DNA from: DMER64 sp964542305
GTDB lineage: Bacteria; Bacteroidota; Bacteroidia; Bacteroidales; UBA932
Assembly: GCA_964542305.1 (NCBI GenBank)
Contig: CAZITX010000002.1
Coordinates: 1-64,000 of the forward strand
Direction: 5' to 3'
Length of the DNA stretch: 64,000 bases
Shown here: piece by piece, positions 43,372-51,564 of the stretch
How positions within the stretch are numbered: the first letter of the stretch is position 1
Layout: every line of letters begins with the position of its first letter
The notes under the pieces: model-generated
What the model saw: only the letters and a program-made list of their open reading frames with translations
Told to the model about the DNA's origin: nothing
Databases searched by the model: none
Position numbers and translations under genes: made by a program

Positions 43372-44609
43372 TTGAACAATTCCTCGGTGGCCAGGGATAT
43401 CTTGGTCACCGAGAAATCCTTCCCTTCCGGAAACACCCAGAAAGAATCATTCAGTGTGTTCAAATCCACACAGTCCTGTTTGTATTTTCCGTAGTCGTAT
43501 TCAATATGACAGGAATAAACGGATTGTGCAGGTATCTCCAGAGTATAAGTAGTCCCGTCGTGATCCCCTTCCAGTTTAAAACCCGTCATGTCGTGCGTCA
43601 GGACTGCTTCCCCGATATCTATGAAACCCTTTGAATTCGGGAGCATACGTACACAGGCATTGCTCCGGAAAAAATAGCGGTTCTCTTCTACTTCCTTACG
43701 TACCTGTTCTCTTTCCCATTCATACCAATCGGGTATGTGCGAAAAAAAAGTTTCGCCCTCTAACGCATTCAATGATCCGTATTCGGACATTTCCCATCGT
43801 TTACCGCAATGATTGCACCAGATCCGGGACCCGTCCGAATCCATCCTGTACTCAGTTTTACAGGAAGGACACTGGTACAAAACCTTGTGTAATCCGCGTG
43901 CTCTATTCTTGTACTTTACCGGAATCTTGTTTTCCCGTTGCCAGGCAAAATCGTCGTATTCAAAAGATTGGTTGATGATGTCATTGATCTGGTCCGAGGA
44001 GAGTTTTGTTGCTTCTTCCTGTGTTATGATGCGTGTCATGGTCGCTTTGGTACGGACTCCCCGGGTTTTGGTATTCCAGAAAGGAGCGTTTATGTGGTGC
44101 CCGTATGTAATCAGAGTAACCACGGGAACATTCAGGTGTTTGACAAGCTTGCCCAAAGACGGAGGCAGTACGGCATTGGTTCCGCAAAGCGAATACCTGG
44201 CTTCCGGATATACGGCAGCTATCTTGCCTCTTTCCACGACTGTTTTCAAGTGACGGATCAGGGCAATATCATTGGTGAACTTCCTTTTTCCTATACAACC
44301 GATCCTTCGCATAAGCCATTCCTTTCCAATAAAGCCATCTACTGCTACAACGTAAAATGCCTGGTGCGGAAACGTCGCCACGGTAGCCACCATAAAATCG
44401 TAAAAAGCATTGTGATTACACAACAACAAGTAGGGAGGTTTTACTCCTTCCATATTCACTTTATTGATCTTTGTACGGTGACGCCATAATGAAGGATAAC
44501 TCAGAAGCCAGGCGATCGGCCTCAGGTACCAGCTTACGCGTCTGGGCATTCTGGCAAGATCAAATCGTTTCACTTCCCTGAGCGGGAAAAAATTCATGGC
44601 ATATTTCAT
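43356..44609 (-). CDS. PlsC-like acyltransferase with C-terminal zinc ribbon
   Basis: Protein of 417 aa. The N-terminal half is a lysophospholipid acyltransferase domain with LCNHNAFYDFM (the HX4D motif) and AAVYPEARYS in place of the usual PEGTRS block. A zinc ribbon follows at about 250-280, CPSCKTEY plus CNHCGKRW, and then a beta-rich C-terminal domain. Acyltransferases of this group build phospholipids, but the ribbon is unusual and could bind a partner or nucleic acid. The frame is open to 44648. The ATG at 44609 lies five bases after a TATATTTG box, and another at 44597 is possible. Confidence 0.85.
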   Translation of the reverse strand: MKYAMNFFPLREVKRFDLARMPRRVSWYLRPIAWLLSYPSLWRHRTKINKVNMEGVKPPYLLLCNHNAFYDFMVATVATFPHQAFYVVAVDGFIGKEWLMRRIGCIGKRKFTNDIALIRHLKTVVERGKIAAVYPEARYSLCGTNAVLPPSLGKLVKHLNVPVVTLITYGHHINAPFWNTKTRGVRTKATMTRIITQEEATKLSSDQINDIINQSFEYDDFAWQRENKIPVKYKNRARGLHKVLYQCPSCKTEYRMDSDGSRIWCNHCGKRWEMSEYGSLNALEGETFFSHIPDWYEWEREQVRKEVEENRYFFRSNACVRMLPNSKGFIDIGEAVLTHDMTGFKLEGDHDGTTYTLEIPAQSVYSCHIEYDYGKYKQDCVDLNTLNDSFWVFPEGKDFSVTKISLATEELFNYKKP

Positions 44610-44614
44610 ATGTA

Positions 44615-44622
44615 CAAATATA
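44615..44622 (-). promoter_or_regulatory. -7 box immediately before the PlsC-like start codon
   Basis: The minus strand reads TATATTTG, a perfect TAnnTTTG element, ending five bases before the ATG at 44609. The mRNA would be leaderless or nearly so if that ATG is used, or would have a leader of about 14 bases if the ATG at 44597 is used. Confidence 0.5.
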
Positions 44623-44648
44623 AACGAAAAATCATACACGTACGCCAT

Positions 44649-44680
44649 AAAAAAAAGAGCACCCTGACAGGTGCTCTTTT
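44649..44680 (-). terminator. intrinsic terminator of the first SusCD operon
   Basis: On the minus strand AAAAGAGCACC and GGTGCTCTTTT form an 11-base-pair stem around a six-base loop, followed by eight Ts in a row. It lies 19 bases past the SusD-like stop. It would insulate the downstream PlsC-like gene from the SusCD transcript. Confidence 0.85.
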
Positions 44681-44698
44681 AATCAATTGTAAAAATCT

Positions 44699-46165
44699 CT
44701 AATTCACTCCCGTACGTGTGTCAAACCACATTTGTTTGCCCCAGAGCTCGTCGTTCACGTCACTCATGGAACCGGCAGAGTTGGCCCCGTTCAGGGTACC
44801 TTCAACCAGCGGATAAGGATAACGCAAAGGAGGTGTATTATGACCGGTATAACCGCATTCTTCCATGGAACTGGCAATGTGATGCGTTGTGGGAATGCCG
44901 GTTTTCCTGTACAATGACCAGGTTTCCATACCCTGTTTGAACAGGCATATCCATTCCTGGAGGTAGATCTGGTCCAGGGTGCCGTCAAAAGCGGCATCTC
45001 CGGCCAGGTAAGCGGCAGCCTGATCGGCTACTCCGTTTTCATCCAGAGAGGCAGTTACCCCTGCTTCATAAGCATCCTGTGCGCTTACGCGTACATTCCA
45101 TCCCCTGGCAGCAGCTTCTGCAAGGTGGAAATGTGTTTCAGCAGCCCGGAAAATGGGAGAGAAACCGGCCAGATCCTCACGGAAACGCGGTCCTATAAGT
45201 GAATACTTCATCAGGTGACCTGTTGTAATGGCATCGGGACCGCCAATTTCGCAACCTTCGTATTCGCCGTAACCGTTAGGCTGGGCGTATACGGGAAGAC
45301 GCGGGTCGTTCAGGTCTTTCAACACATTGACCAGAATATCGGAAACGCAATGGTCATCACGTGTCCGGAAGTCATCTGCCCAAGGTTCATAATAAGGAGA
45401 AGTCCCGGGCCACCAGAAAAATGCATTCTGGCTGTTTTCCGTAATGAGAGGATATTTGGAAGGATTCCCGGTTATTTCTTCGGCTACCTGTTTGGCCATT
45501 GTGGGATTGACATTGGCAATCCGCATGGCCATACGCAACCGCAACGAATTTGCCAGACGTAACCAGGCATCTGTGTCTCCAAAGAACAGGACGTCTCCTA
45601 TACCCAGATCATCCGTTCCGCCTGCACTCAAACCGTCAGCAGCTTCTTTCAGCAGATCCATAAGCGCCGGATAAATTTGTTCCTGTGTATCGTATTTGGG
45701 AGCTACAATGCCCTGGTCCAGACCTATGGCTTCCGAATAGGGAAGATCGCGCCACCTGTCCGTACCTAATTGCATAATTACTGCTTCCCAGATCTTGGCC
45801 ACGTTTTCCATATTGGATAGTCCTTCTTCGGCCGCCCTGTTCCTTACATCCCTGACATTGTTCATGGTTATGTAGAGGTAATGCCAGTTGTTGGCTACAA
45901 CAGTAGAACGGGTTACATAACGGGCTTCGTCAATATATTGTTTCTTGGCCAGATGTCCGCCATAAGTGCTGGGTTCGTTCATATCCGCCCAGGCATCAAA
46001 ATAAGTGTCACAGGTATACCTGATGCAATAAGCCAGTATGTTGGTAATGGGAGCATCGGCTGAAGCATTGGGGTTCGTGTTGATTTCATCAAAATCTTTA
46101 GTACACCCCATCAATAAAACACCAAAAACGGCGATTACAGATAATTTTATCATTTTTGTTTTCAT
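44699..46165 (-). CDS. SusD/RagB family outer-membrane lipoprotein (SusD-like_2 type)
   Basis: Surface lipoprotein of 488 aa that caps a SusC channel and captures ligand. The signal ends at LLMGC (Cys21) followed by TKDFDEINTNPN, typical of the SusD-like_2 branch. TPR-like helical repeats follow, with QLGTDRWRDLPYSEA and FHLAEAAARGWNV near the C-terminal half. It lies 18 bases after its SusC partner and is closed by a strong terminator. No glycosidase or regulator belongs to this operon, and SusD-like_2 members are often found in such stand-alone pairs. The ligand is unknown. Confidence 0.92.
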   Translation of the reverse strand: MKTKMIKLSVIAVFGVLLMGCTKDFDEINTNPNASADAPITNILAYCIRYTCDTYFDAWADMNEPSTYGGHLAKKQYIDEARYVTRSTVVANNWHYLYITMNNVRDVRNRAAEEGLSNMENVAKIWEAVIMQLGTDRWRDLPYSEAIGLDQGIVAPKYDTQEQIYPALMDLLKEAADGLSAGGTDDLGIGDVLFFGDTDAWLRLANSLRLRMAMRIANVNPTMAKQVAEEITGNPSKYPLITENSQNAFFWWPGTSPYYEPWADDFRTRDDHCVSDILVNVLKDLNDPRLPVYAQPNGYGEYEGCEIGGPDAITTGHLMKYSLIGPRFREDLAGFSPIFRAAETHFHLAEAAARGWNVRVSAQDAYEAGVTASLDENGVADQAAAYLAGDAAFDGTLDQIYLQEWICLFKQGMETWSLYRKTGIPTTHHIASSMEECGYTGHNTPPLRYPYPLVEGTLNGANSAGSMSDVNDELWGKQMWFDTRTGVN

Positions 46166-46183
46166 CTCTTCAATTTTTTGGGG

Positions 46184-49100
46184 TTAGAAAGTCAGACCTA
46201 CTTTAAGACCAATGCTGCGGGTAGGCATGAATGAATTGGATTCAATACCCACCCCGCTGTTACCGGAGTTCACACTGGATTCCGGATCTACCTTGGCTAT
46301 GTTGGATTTGTGTAACCAGAGTATAGCCACATTACTGCCCACAATAGAGACATTGAAAGCTTTTATCAGGCTGCTCCGTGTAAATTTGGAAGCAGGAATG
46401 GTATAGGTAATGTAAAAATCTTTCAGCTTAAAGTAAGAGCCGTCAAATACGGAGTAAGAACGGTTGCTGTAGAAATCGGAGAATGCAGAAGTGGGTGCTA
46501 CTACAATATCGTTAACCGAACCGTCTTCCTTCACGAATTTCCGGTCAGTCAATATATCTTTACCGAAGATCACACCATTTTCACGTACTCCGTTAGCTGC
46601 TGTATAATCGTATATACCCGTGTAGCTACCAAACATCTGTGAAACGGAAAATACATCGCCTCCTTTGCGGAAGTCAAACATTACGCCTGCAGAAAGGTTT
46701 TTCCAGCGGAAGTCCATGTGCAAACCGGCCATCCAGTCGGGATTGACATTACCAAGCACCTTGGCTTCACGTTTGGCCCTTCCGTTTGCGGCTACTATGA
46801 TATTTCCGTCATCATCCGTAACGGACCCTGTTCCGTAAATGGCCCCCCAGGGTTCGCCTACACGTGCCTGTGTATAAACGGACCAGGATGAACCGATATT
46901 GTAGGTTTCAATAAGCTGGTTAGTAGCTTCATCCTGATAAAGGGAAATAATCTTACTTTGGTCTTTTGCCCAGTTAAGAGTGATATTCCAAGTGAAATCA
47001 CCTGTTCTGACAGGAGTTGCCGTAAATTGTAACTCAACACCCTTGTTGTTGATCTCCCCGGCATTGATCTTCATGGAACTATATCCGGTTGACCGGGACA
47101 CATCAACTGAAAGGATCTGGTCCGTAGTGTTTTTGTTATACAAAGCCACATCAAATCCCAGGCGGTTGTCAAAGAATCTTGCTTCCAGACCAATCTCAGC
47201 TGTTTCAACAGATTCGGGCCTTAATCCTGCGGGCGGATACGTTGTTGGATTGTAGAACTGCCCGGCACCATGAATGTTGTATCCTGCCGAGGAATAATAC
47301 CTATCCGTCTGGTATGCGCCCGTGGCTGCACCAATCTGTGCCCAGCCCCCGCGCAATTTCAGGAACTCAAGCACGGAACCTTTGAGGAACGGCAAAGTCT
47401 CGGTTATGATCCAGCTCCCGGATACCGACGGGTAGAAGAACGGATCGGCGATGGTGGAACTCCAGTCGTTACGCGCTGATGCATCTATATACAACATTCC
47501 CTTGAAGCCCAGAGAAAGGTTGGCATAAACCGAGTTGGATCGTATGTGGGATCCCCCCATGCCCGTTCCGGGACTTCCTGCCACATTGGAAATGGTGAAC
47601 AGACCGGGAACGATCAGGGCTGCAGCGGTGAGGGAGGAAGTCTGGTAGTTCAGATCCCTGTAATTGGCACCCAATACTGCATTCACACTAAACAAATTGT
47701 CCCCGAAAGTTTTGTCAAAATACGCCAGAAAGTCTGCGTTGAGTTCTGCATTCTTCCGGTTATAGGACCAGAAACCCCCATCCGGGTAGTCCGTATGGTA
47801 AAGTACCACCTGTTTGGTGTAGGTGTCGTAATAATCGTAACCCACGCGTCCTTCAAACTTCAGCCAGCTGGTAGGCTTAATCCACAAAGAAGTCTTTCCG
47901 AAGAAACGGTTGCGTTCAAAACTGTTCGTATTGTAATACATGGTATAATACGGATTCTGGTGGTATGCCGGACACCAGCTGTAAGGCATTCCGGTATAAG
48001 GGTCGTTCCCCTTATCGTACAGATCCTTTAGTGACTGCATATTTACCTGGCGACCAAACCATTGCAGCAGTGACTGCAGCGGGTTACCTGCATTGTAGGC
48101 ACCTTGAGGCAGGTTGTTGCTCTGAGTCCTGGTATAATTCATCGCAAGATCGAACGACAGGTATTTGTTGATGTCCACATTCGTGTTCATTTGAGCAGAA
48201 ACCCTTTTCTGATCTGTGTTGGGCAACGTTCCTTTCTGATCCCTGAAACCAAGAGAGGCACGTGTAGAAGCCCTGCTGGTCTTAGTTACCACAGAGATAT
48301 TATGGCTCTGGGAGTAACCTGTCTTGAAGAAACTTTTTATATTATCCGGATGCGAGATCCACGGAGTTGCCTGGTGAACACCGTTATTGTAAGGACTGTC
48401 CCATTGGGGAATGTTCAGCCCTATGTCCAGACGGGGTCCCCAGCTTTCATCGGCTCCAAAGTAACCCGACAGATCGTTATAGCCAAGCTCATTATAAACC
48501 CAGTCGGCATATGTGCCGTTGTAACCGCTTCTGTCAAATTCATATTCGGCTCCTTCGTATCCTTGCCCGTAAAGGTTCTGAAGCGGAGGCAGGTTGTAGA
48601 CATTGTCTACGGTAACACTTCCGTTATAAGTTACAGACAAGCCTTCCCGTGCTGCTTTACCGGATTTTGTTGTGATCAGGACGACTCCGTTACCGGCGCG
48701 CATTCCGTACAAGGCAGCAGAGCCTCCTTTTAATACAGATATGTTTTCTATGTCCTCAGGATTGATATCATACAAACCGGATCCGTAGTCAACGGCTCCT
48801 ACCATGTAATTGTCGTTGGCAATGGGGATACCATCCACCACGATCATAGGCTCGTTGCCACTCAGAGAAGAGTTTCCCCTGACGACAATACGTGATGAAG
48901 CTCCGATGGCCCCTCCTGCCTGGGTTACCTGCATCCCGGCCACACGTCCGGAAAGTGCGGAAGAAATATTCAGGTGCCCTGCTTTGGTAATTTCTTCAGC
49001 CTTGACATCCTGAATAGCTGCCCCGATGGACTTCCTTTCCCTTGTAATACCAAGGGCCGTTACAATGACTTCATCCAGTACATTGGCGGCACGCATTTCT

Positions 49101-49381
49101 ACGTTGATTAATGAACGATCGTTAACGGATACTTCTACACTCACATATCCCACGTAGCTGAATACTAAAACAGCCTGGCGATCACATGTGAGGGTGTAAT
49201 TACCGCCGTTGTCGGTAATGAATGCGGTGCGTTCTCCCTGTACAAGGATAGTAGCACCGGGGAGCGGCTGACCGTCAACCGCATCCGTAACCTTACCTGT
49301 TACCTGGATATTCTGCGCCAGGGCAATGGAACAGAAACCCAGAAACAAGCAGGTCAGGATTGTTTTGGTTTTTTTCATCAT
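46184..49381 (-). CDS. SusC/RagA family TonB-linked outer-membrane protein (first pair)
   Basis: TonB-dependent channel of 1065 aa. Signal peptide (1-22), then a carboxypeptidase-regulatory-like domain (about 23-105), the DEVIVTALG TonB-box-like stretch, a plug domain (about 110-235, with RIVVRGNSS and PMIVVDGIPI), and a large beta-barrel ending LKVGLTF. The SusC-specific region is complete, with no frameshift. It is encoded first, with the SusD-like lipoprotein 18 bases downstream. A probable promoter at 49426-49457 has its -7 box inside a 16-base AT palindrome. Confidence 0.95.
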   Translation of the reverse strand: MMKKTKTILTCLFLGFCSIALAQNIQVTGKVTDAVDGQPLPGATILVQGERTAFITDNGGNYTLTCDRQAVLVFSYVGYVSVEVSVNDRSLINVEMRAANVLDEVIVTALGITRERKSIGAAIQDVKAEEITKAGHLNISSALSGRVAGMQVTQAGGAIGASSRIVVRGNSSLSGNEPMIVVDGIPIANDNYMVGAVDYGSGLYDINPEDIENISVLKGGSAALYGMRAGNGVVLITTKSGKAAREGLSVTYNGSVTVDNVYNLPPLQNLYGQGYEGAEYEFDRSGYNGTYADWVYNELGYNDLSGYFGADESWGPRLDIGLNIPQWDSPYNNGVHQATPWISHPDNIKSFFKTGYSQSHNISVVTKTSRASTRASLGFRDQKGTLPNTDQKRVSAQMNTNVDINKYLSFDLAMNYTRTQSNNLPQGAYNAGNPLQSLLQWFGRQVNMQSLKDLYDKGNDPYTGMPYSWCPAYHQNPYYTMYYNTNSFERNRFFGKTSLWIKPTSWLKFEGRVGYDYYDTYTKQVVLYHTDYPDGGFWSYNRKNAELNADFLAYFDKTFGDNLFSVNAVLGANYRDLNYQTSSLTAAALIVPGLFTISNVAGSPGTGMGGSHIRSNSVYANLSLGFKGMLYIDASARNDWSSTIADPFFYPSVSGSWIITETLPFLKGSVLEFLKLRGGWAQIGAATGAYQTDRYYSSAGYNIHGAGQFYNPTTYPPAGLRPESVETAEIGLEARFFDNRLGFDVALYNKNTTDQILSVDVSRSTGYSSMKINAGEINNKGVELQFTATPVRTGDFTWNITLNWAKDQSKIISLYQDEATNQLIETYNIGSSWSVYTQARVGEPWGAIYGTGSVTDDDGNIIVAANGRAKREAKVLGNVNPDWMAGLHMDFRWKNLSAGVMFDFRKGGDVFSVSQMFGSYTGIYDYTAANGVRENGVIFGKDILTDRKFVKEDGSVNDIVVAPTSAFSDFYSNRSYSVFDGSYFKLKDFYITYTIPASKFTRSSLIKAFNVSIVGSNVAILWLHKSNIAKVDPESSVNSGNSGVGIESNSFMPTRSIGLKVGLTF

Positions 49382-49425
49382 GAATAAATTTAGGTTAAAT
49401 GAATTAGGTTATGTGGATTATACTC

Positions 49426-49457
49426 CAAATTTATATAAATTTATTATAAAGAACAAT
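49426..49457 (-). promoter_or_regulatory. promoter of the first SusCD operon, with AT palindrome
   Basis: On the minus strand ATTG (49454-49457), 20 bases, then TAAATTTG (49426-49433) match the promoter consensus apart from the first -33 base. The -7 box overlaps a perfect 16-base palindrome, AAATTTATATAAATTT (49427-49442). The palindrome may be an operator, but the region is so AT-rich that chance is plausible. The rest of the 234-base gap shows no gene. Confidence 0.5.
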
Positions 49458-49603
49458 TTTTTATAATTGCTTGATTTCAATAAGATAAAGATGTTTAATA
49501 TATAAAATATTACACACAAATTCGTAATTCATTTATATATTGAAAGCTACTAATAACAAGGCATTCATGTTATCAACAAAGATAAAATCGCATAAAAATT
49601 GTT

Positions 49604-49611
49604 TATATTTG
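49604..49611 (+). promoter_or_regulatory. -7 box immediately before the TlpA-like gene
   Basis: TATATTTG ends four bases before the ATG at 49616. The stretch from the last four bases of the box through the ATG (TTTGTTTAATGAA) is identical to that at folP. A leaderless message is likely. Confidence 0.5.
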
Positions 49612-49615
49612 TTTA

Positions 49616-50638
49616 ATGAAACAGATCCTGATAAGCCTGGTCTTTTTTATGGTCCTTGCGTGTTCTCCAAGCAAGGAACAGTATAAAATTTCCGTTAAGA
49701 TAACCGGAGATCATCCGGCGTTGAATAAAGGAGAAGCATGGCTAAATACTTTGTCCCGTTACGAAACGTTTGCAGATACTGTTACAGTAAAAAACGGGAA
49801 ATTCACTTTCCGGGGAGGGATCAACACTCCGGGAAACGCCACCATACGTATTAACGGGCTTGATGATTATATTCTTCTATACCTGGAAAATGACAATTAT
49901 GAAATCACTGCCCGTGCCAGGGACCTGAGAAATGCCGTGATCAAAGGAGGCCAGACCCAACAGATACTGGGTTATGTGGATTCACTTAAAAGATCAGGAG
50001 CCTCGCAAATCTATATTGATAGTGTGAAAAATTCCCTGGCGATGGGGAATCCCTTGTCATCTTTTGCCCTGGATATACTTACGGAAGAAGCAAAAACAAT
50101 GACAGAAACGTTCCCTGTACAGGAAAAGTTGGACGGATTCCGGGCAGATCCTTCTTTCAAAAATAACGTCAAGCTAAAGATTATTGAAGACCTGATTCAG
50201 CAGAAGAAATTTTTGGATCCCGGCAATCCCGCCCATATATTTCAAATGGAAGATCCACAAGGAAATAGGGTGTCAGTAGACTCGGTTTTTGTAAAGAATA
50301 AAATGACAATGCTATATTTTTGGGCAGGATGCAACGACAGAAGCCGTGAACTGAATCCCCTGATCAAAGACCTGTATACGGTGTACCATCCAAAAGGCCT
50401 GGAAATAATTGGCGTGTCCCTTGATGATATCCGCGGTGAATGGATCAACGCCATCCGGGAAGACAGCCTTCCCTGGATCCAGATAACGGATCTGAAAGGC
50501 ACTTTTACGCCAATAATTCCTTATTATGAAATTAACACCCTTCCCCTGAGTGTGCTCGTAGATCAACAGGGTAAGATCATAAAACGTAAAATTCCGTTTG
50601 ATGAACTGGACAATGTCCTGCACTCACTCCTACCGTAA
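49616..50638 (+). CDS. TlpA-like thioredoxin-fold lipoprotein with a single cysteine
   Basis: Lipoprotein of 340 aa (signal ending LACSPS, lipid Cys16). An N-terminal DUF4369-like beta domain (about 20-130) and a helical linker precede a TlpA/AhpC-type thioredoxin fold (about 205-340, with TMLYFWAGCNDRSRELNP and LEIIGVSLDD). Where TlpA proteins have CxxC, this has CNDRS, so only one cysteine is left and a disulfide-reductase role is doubtful. Bacteroidota have many TlpA-like lipoproteins near SusCD loci. It is divergent from the first SusC gene and overlaps the convergent PorV-like gene by nine bases. Confidence 0.85.
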   Translation: MKQILISLVFFMVLACSPSKEQYKISVKITGDHPALNKGEAWLNTLSRYETFADTVTVKNGKFTFRGGINTPGNATIRINGLDDYILLYLENDNYEITARARDLRNAVIKGGQTQQILGYVDSLKRSGASQIYIDSVKNSLAMGNPLSSFALDILTEEAKTMTETFPVQEKLDGFRADPSFKNNVKLKIIEDLIQQKKFLDPGNPAHIFQMEDPQGNRVSVDSVFVKNKMTMLYFWAGCNDRSRELNPLIKDLYTVYHPKGLEIIGVSLDDIRGEWINAIREDSLPWIQITDLKGTFTPIIPYYEINTLPLSVLVDQQGKIIKRKIPFDELDNVLHSLLP

Positions 50639-51562
50639 AGTCCATCCCAGCGAAAGCTGCATGGTATTTTTCAAAGGTGAGTTTTGATCTGCCAGCAGGT
50701 AAACAAAATCCAGAGCCACCCCGGCAAAAGAAACGCCGCAACCTGCACTGAAATAAGAAGGTTCCGAAATCGATTGGTTTCCTAAACGATAACCCGCTCT
50801 TAAAAATACCAGTTGCATAAAAGCATATTCCATCCCTGCCCCTGCAACTATACCGCTGCGGTTCCGGGGCAATCGATAGGAAACTTCCATTATAGGCGAA
50901 ATGGAATGCTTGTTTCCGAATTCAAACCGGTAACCAAGACCGGCATTTACAGAAGCGGGTAATTCGTAGGCACCATATCCGTAGTCGATCTTTGACCCCA
51001 GATGTGTGGCCGTCAAACCTGCCCTGAGCCCGGCTACGGTGTACATAAGACCGATATCCGCCAAGAAGGCACTGCCTTTTTGTTCTGTTCCCATGTCCGA
51101 AGACAGGTAATGAACGTTAGCCGAGACAGCAAATCCGGGCATTATCTTGAATGCGATCCCCAGATCGGCAGTGTATTCCATTGGGTTAAAAGTGCCTTTT
51201 GCATACCCGTTGTTATCGTAAAACGTAATCTGTGGATACGTGAAAAAACGGGCCCCGGCAGTTACTGCAAAACGTTCTCCAAGGCGGGCAAAACCGGCCC
51301 CTCCTATCAGGCGGTTATTTTGAACACCCGGCTGCCATATTCCGTATGAACCGGCAAACGACAGCCTGTCCTTTGTCAAAGCTACGGCTGCAGAATTGGC
51401 GTATAGAGAAAATGAAGAAGCCGGCTGTGCAACACCTGTATTACCCATGGCAAGCATCCTGGCATCCGGCAACACACGGACGAGGGATAAGGTTTGCGCA
51501 CCTGAATTTATGGTAAGACCGGAAAACAGCAAGGCCGTAAGAATGATAATACTTTTTTTCAT
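50630..51562 (-). CDS. PorV/PorQ-like outer-membrane barrel protein
   Basis: Outer-membrane beta-barrel of 310 aa with a signal peptide (ending SGAQ) and the PorV/PorQ family signature PDARMLAMGNTGVA near residues 32-45. Amphipathic strands continue to a C-terminal LSLGWTLR. PorV carries substrates in the type IX secretion system, and PorQ-type proteins belong to the same assembly. It is encoded two bases downstream of a subtilase with a T9SS sorting domain, so this may be a dedicated partner of that peptidase. Whether it acts as PorV, PorQ or a paralogue cannot be settled here. Confidence 0.78.
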   Translation of the reverse strand: MKKSIIILTALLFSGLTINSGAQTLSLVRVLPDARMLAMGNTGVAQPASSFSLYANSAAVALTKDRLSFAGSYGIWQPGVQNNRLIGGAGFARLGERFAVTAGARFFTYPQITFYDNNGYAKGTFNPMEYTADLGIAFKIMPGFAVSANVHYLSSDMGTEQKGSAFLADIGLMYTVAGLRAGLTATHLGSKIDYGYGAYELPASVNAGLGYRFEFGNKHSISPIMEVSYRLPRNRSGIVAGAGMEYAFMQLVFLRAGYRLGNQSISEPSYFSAGCGVSFAGVALDFVYLLADQNSPLKNTMQLSLGWTLR

Positions 51563-51564
51563 GG

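Noticed and set aside
49382..49615. Small RNA or hidden gene in the AT-rich gap between SusC and the TlpA-like gene
   Set aside because: Only promoter-like motifs and AT palindromes are visible; no terminator-ended transcript or coding frame could be supported.
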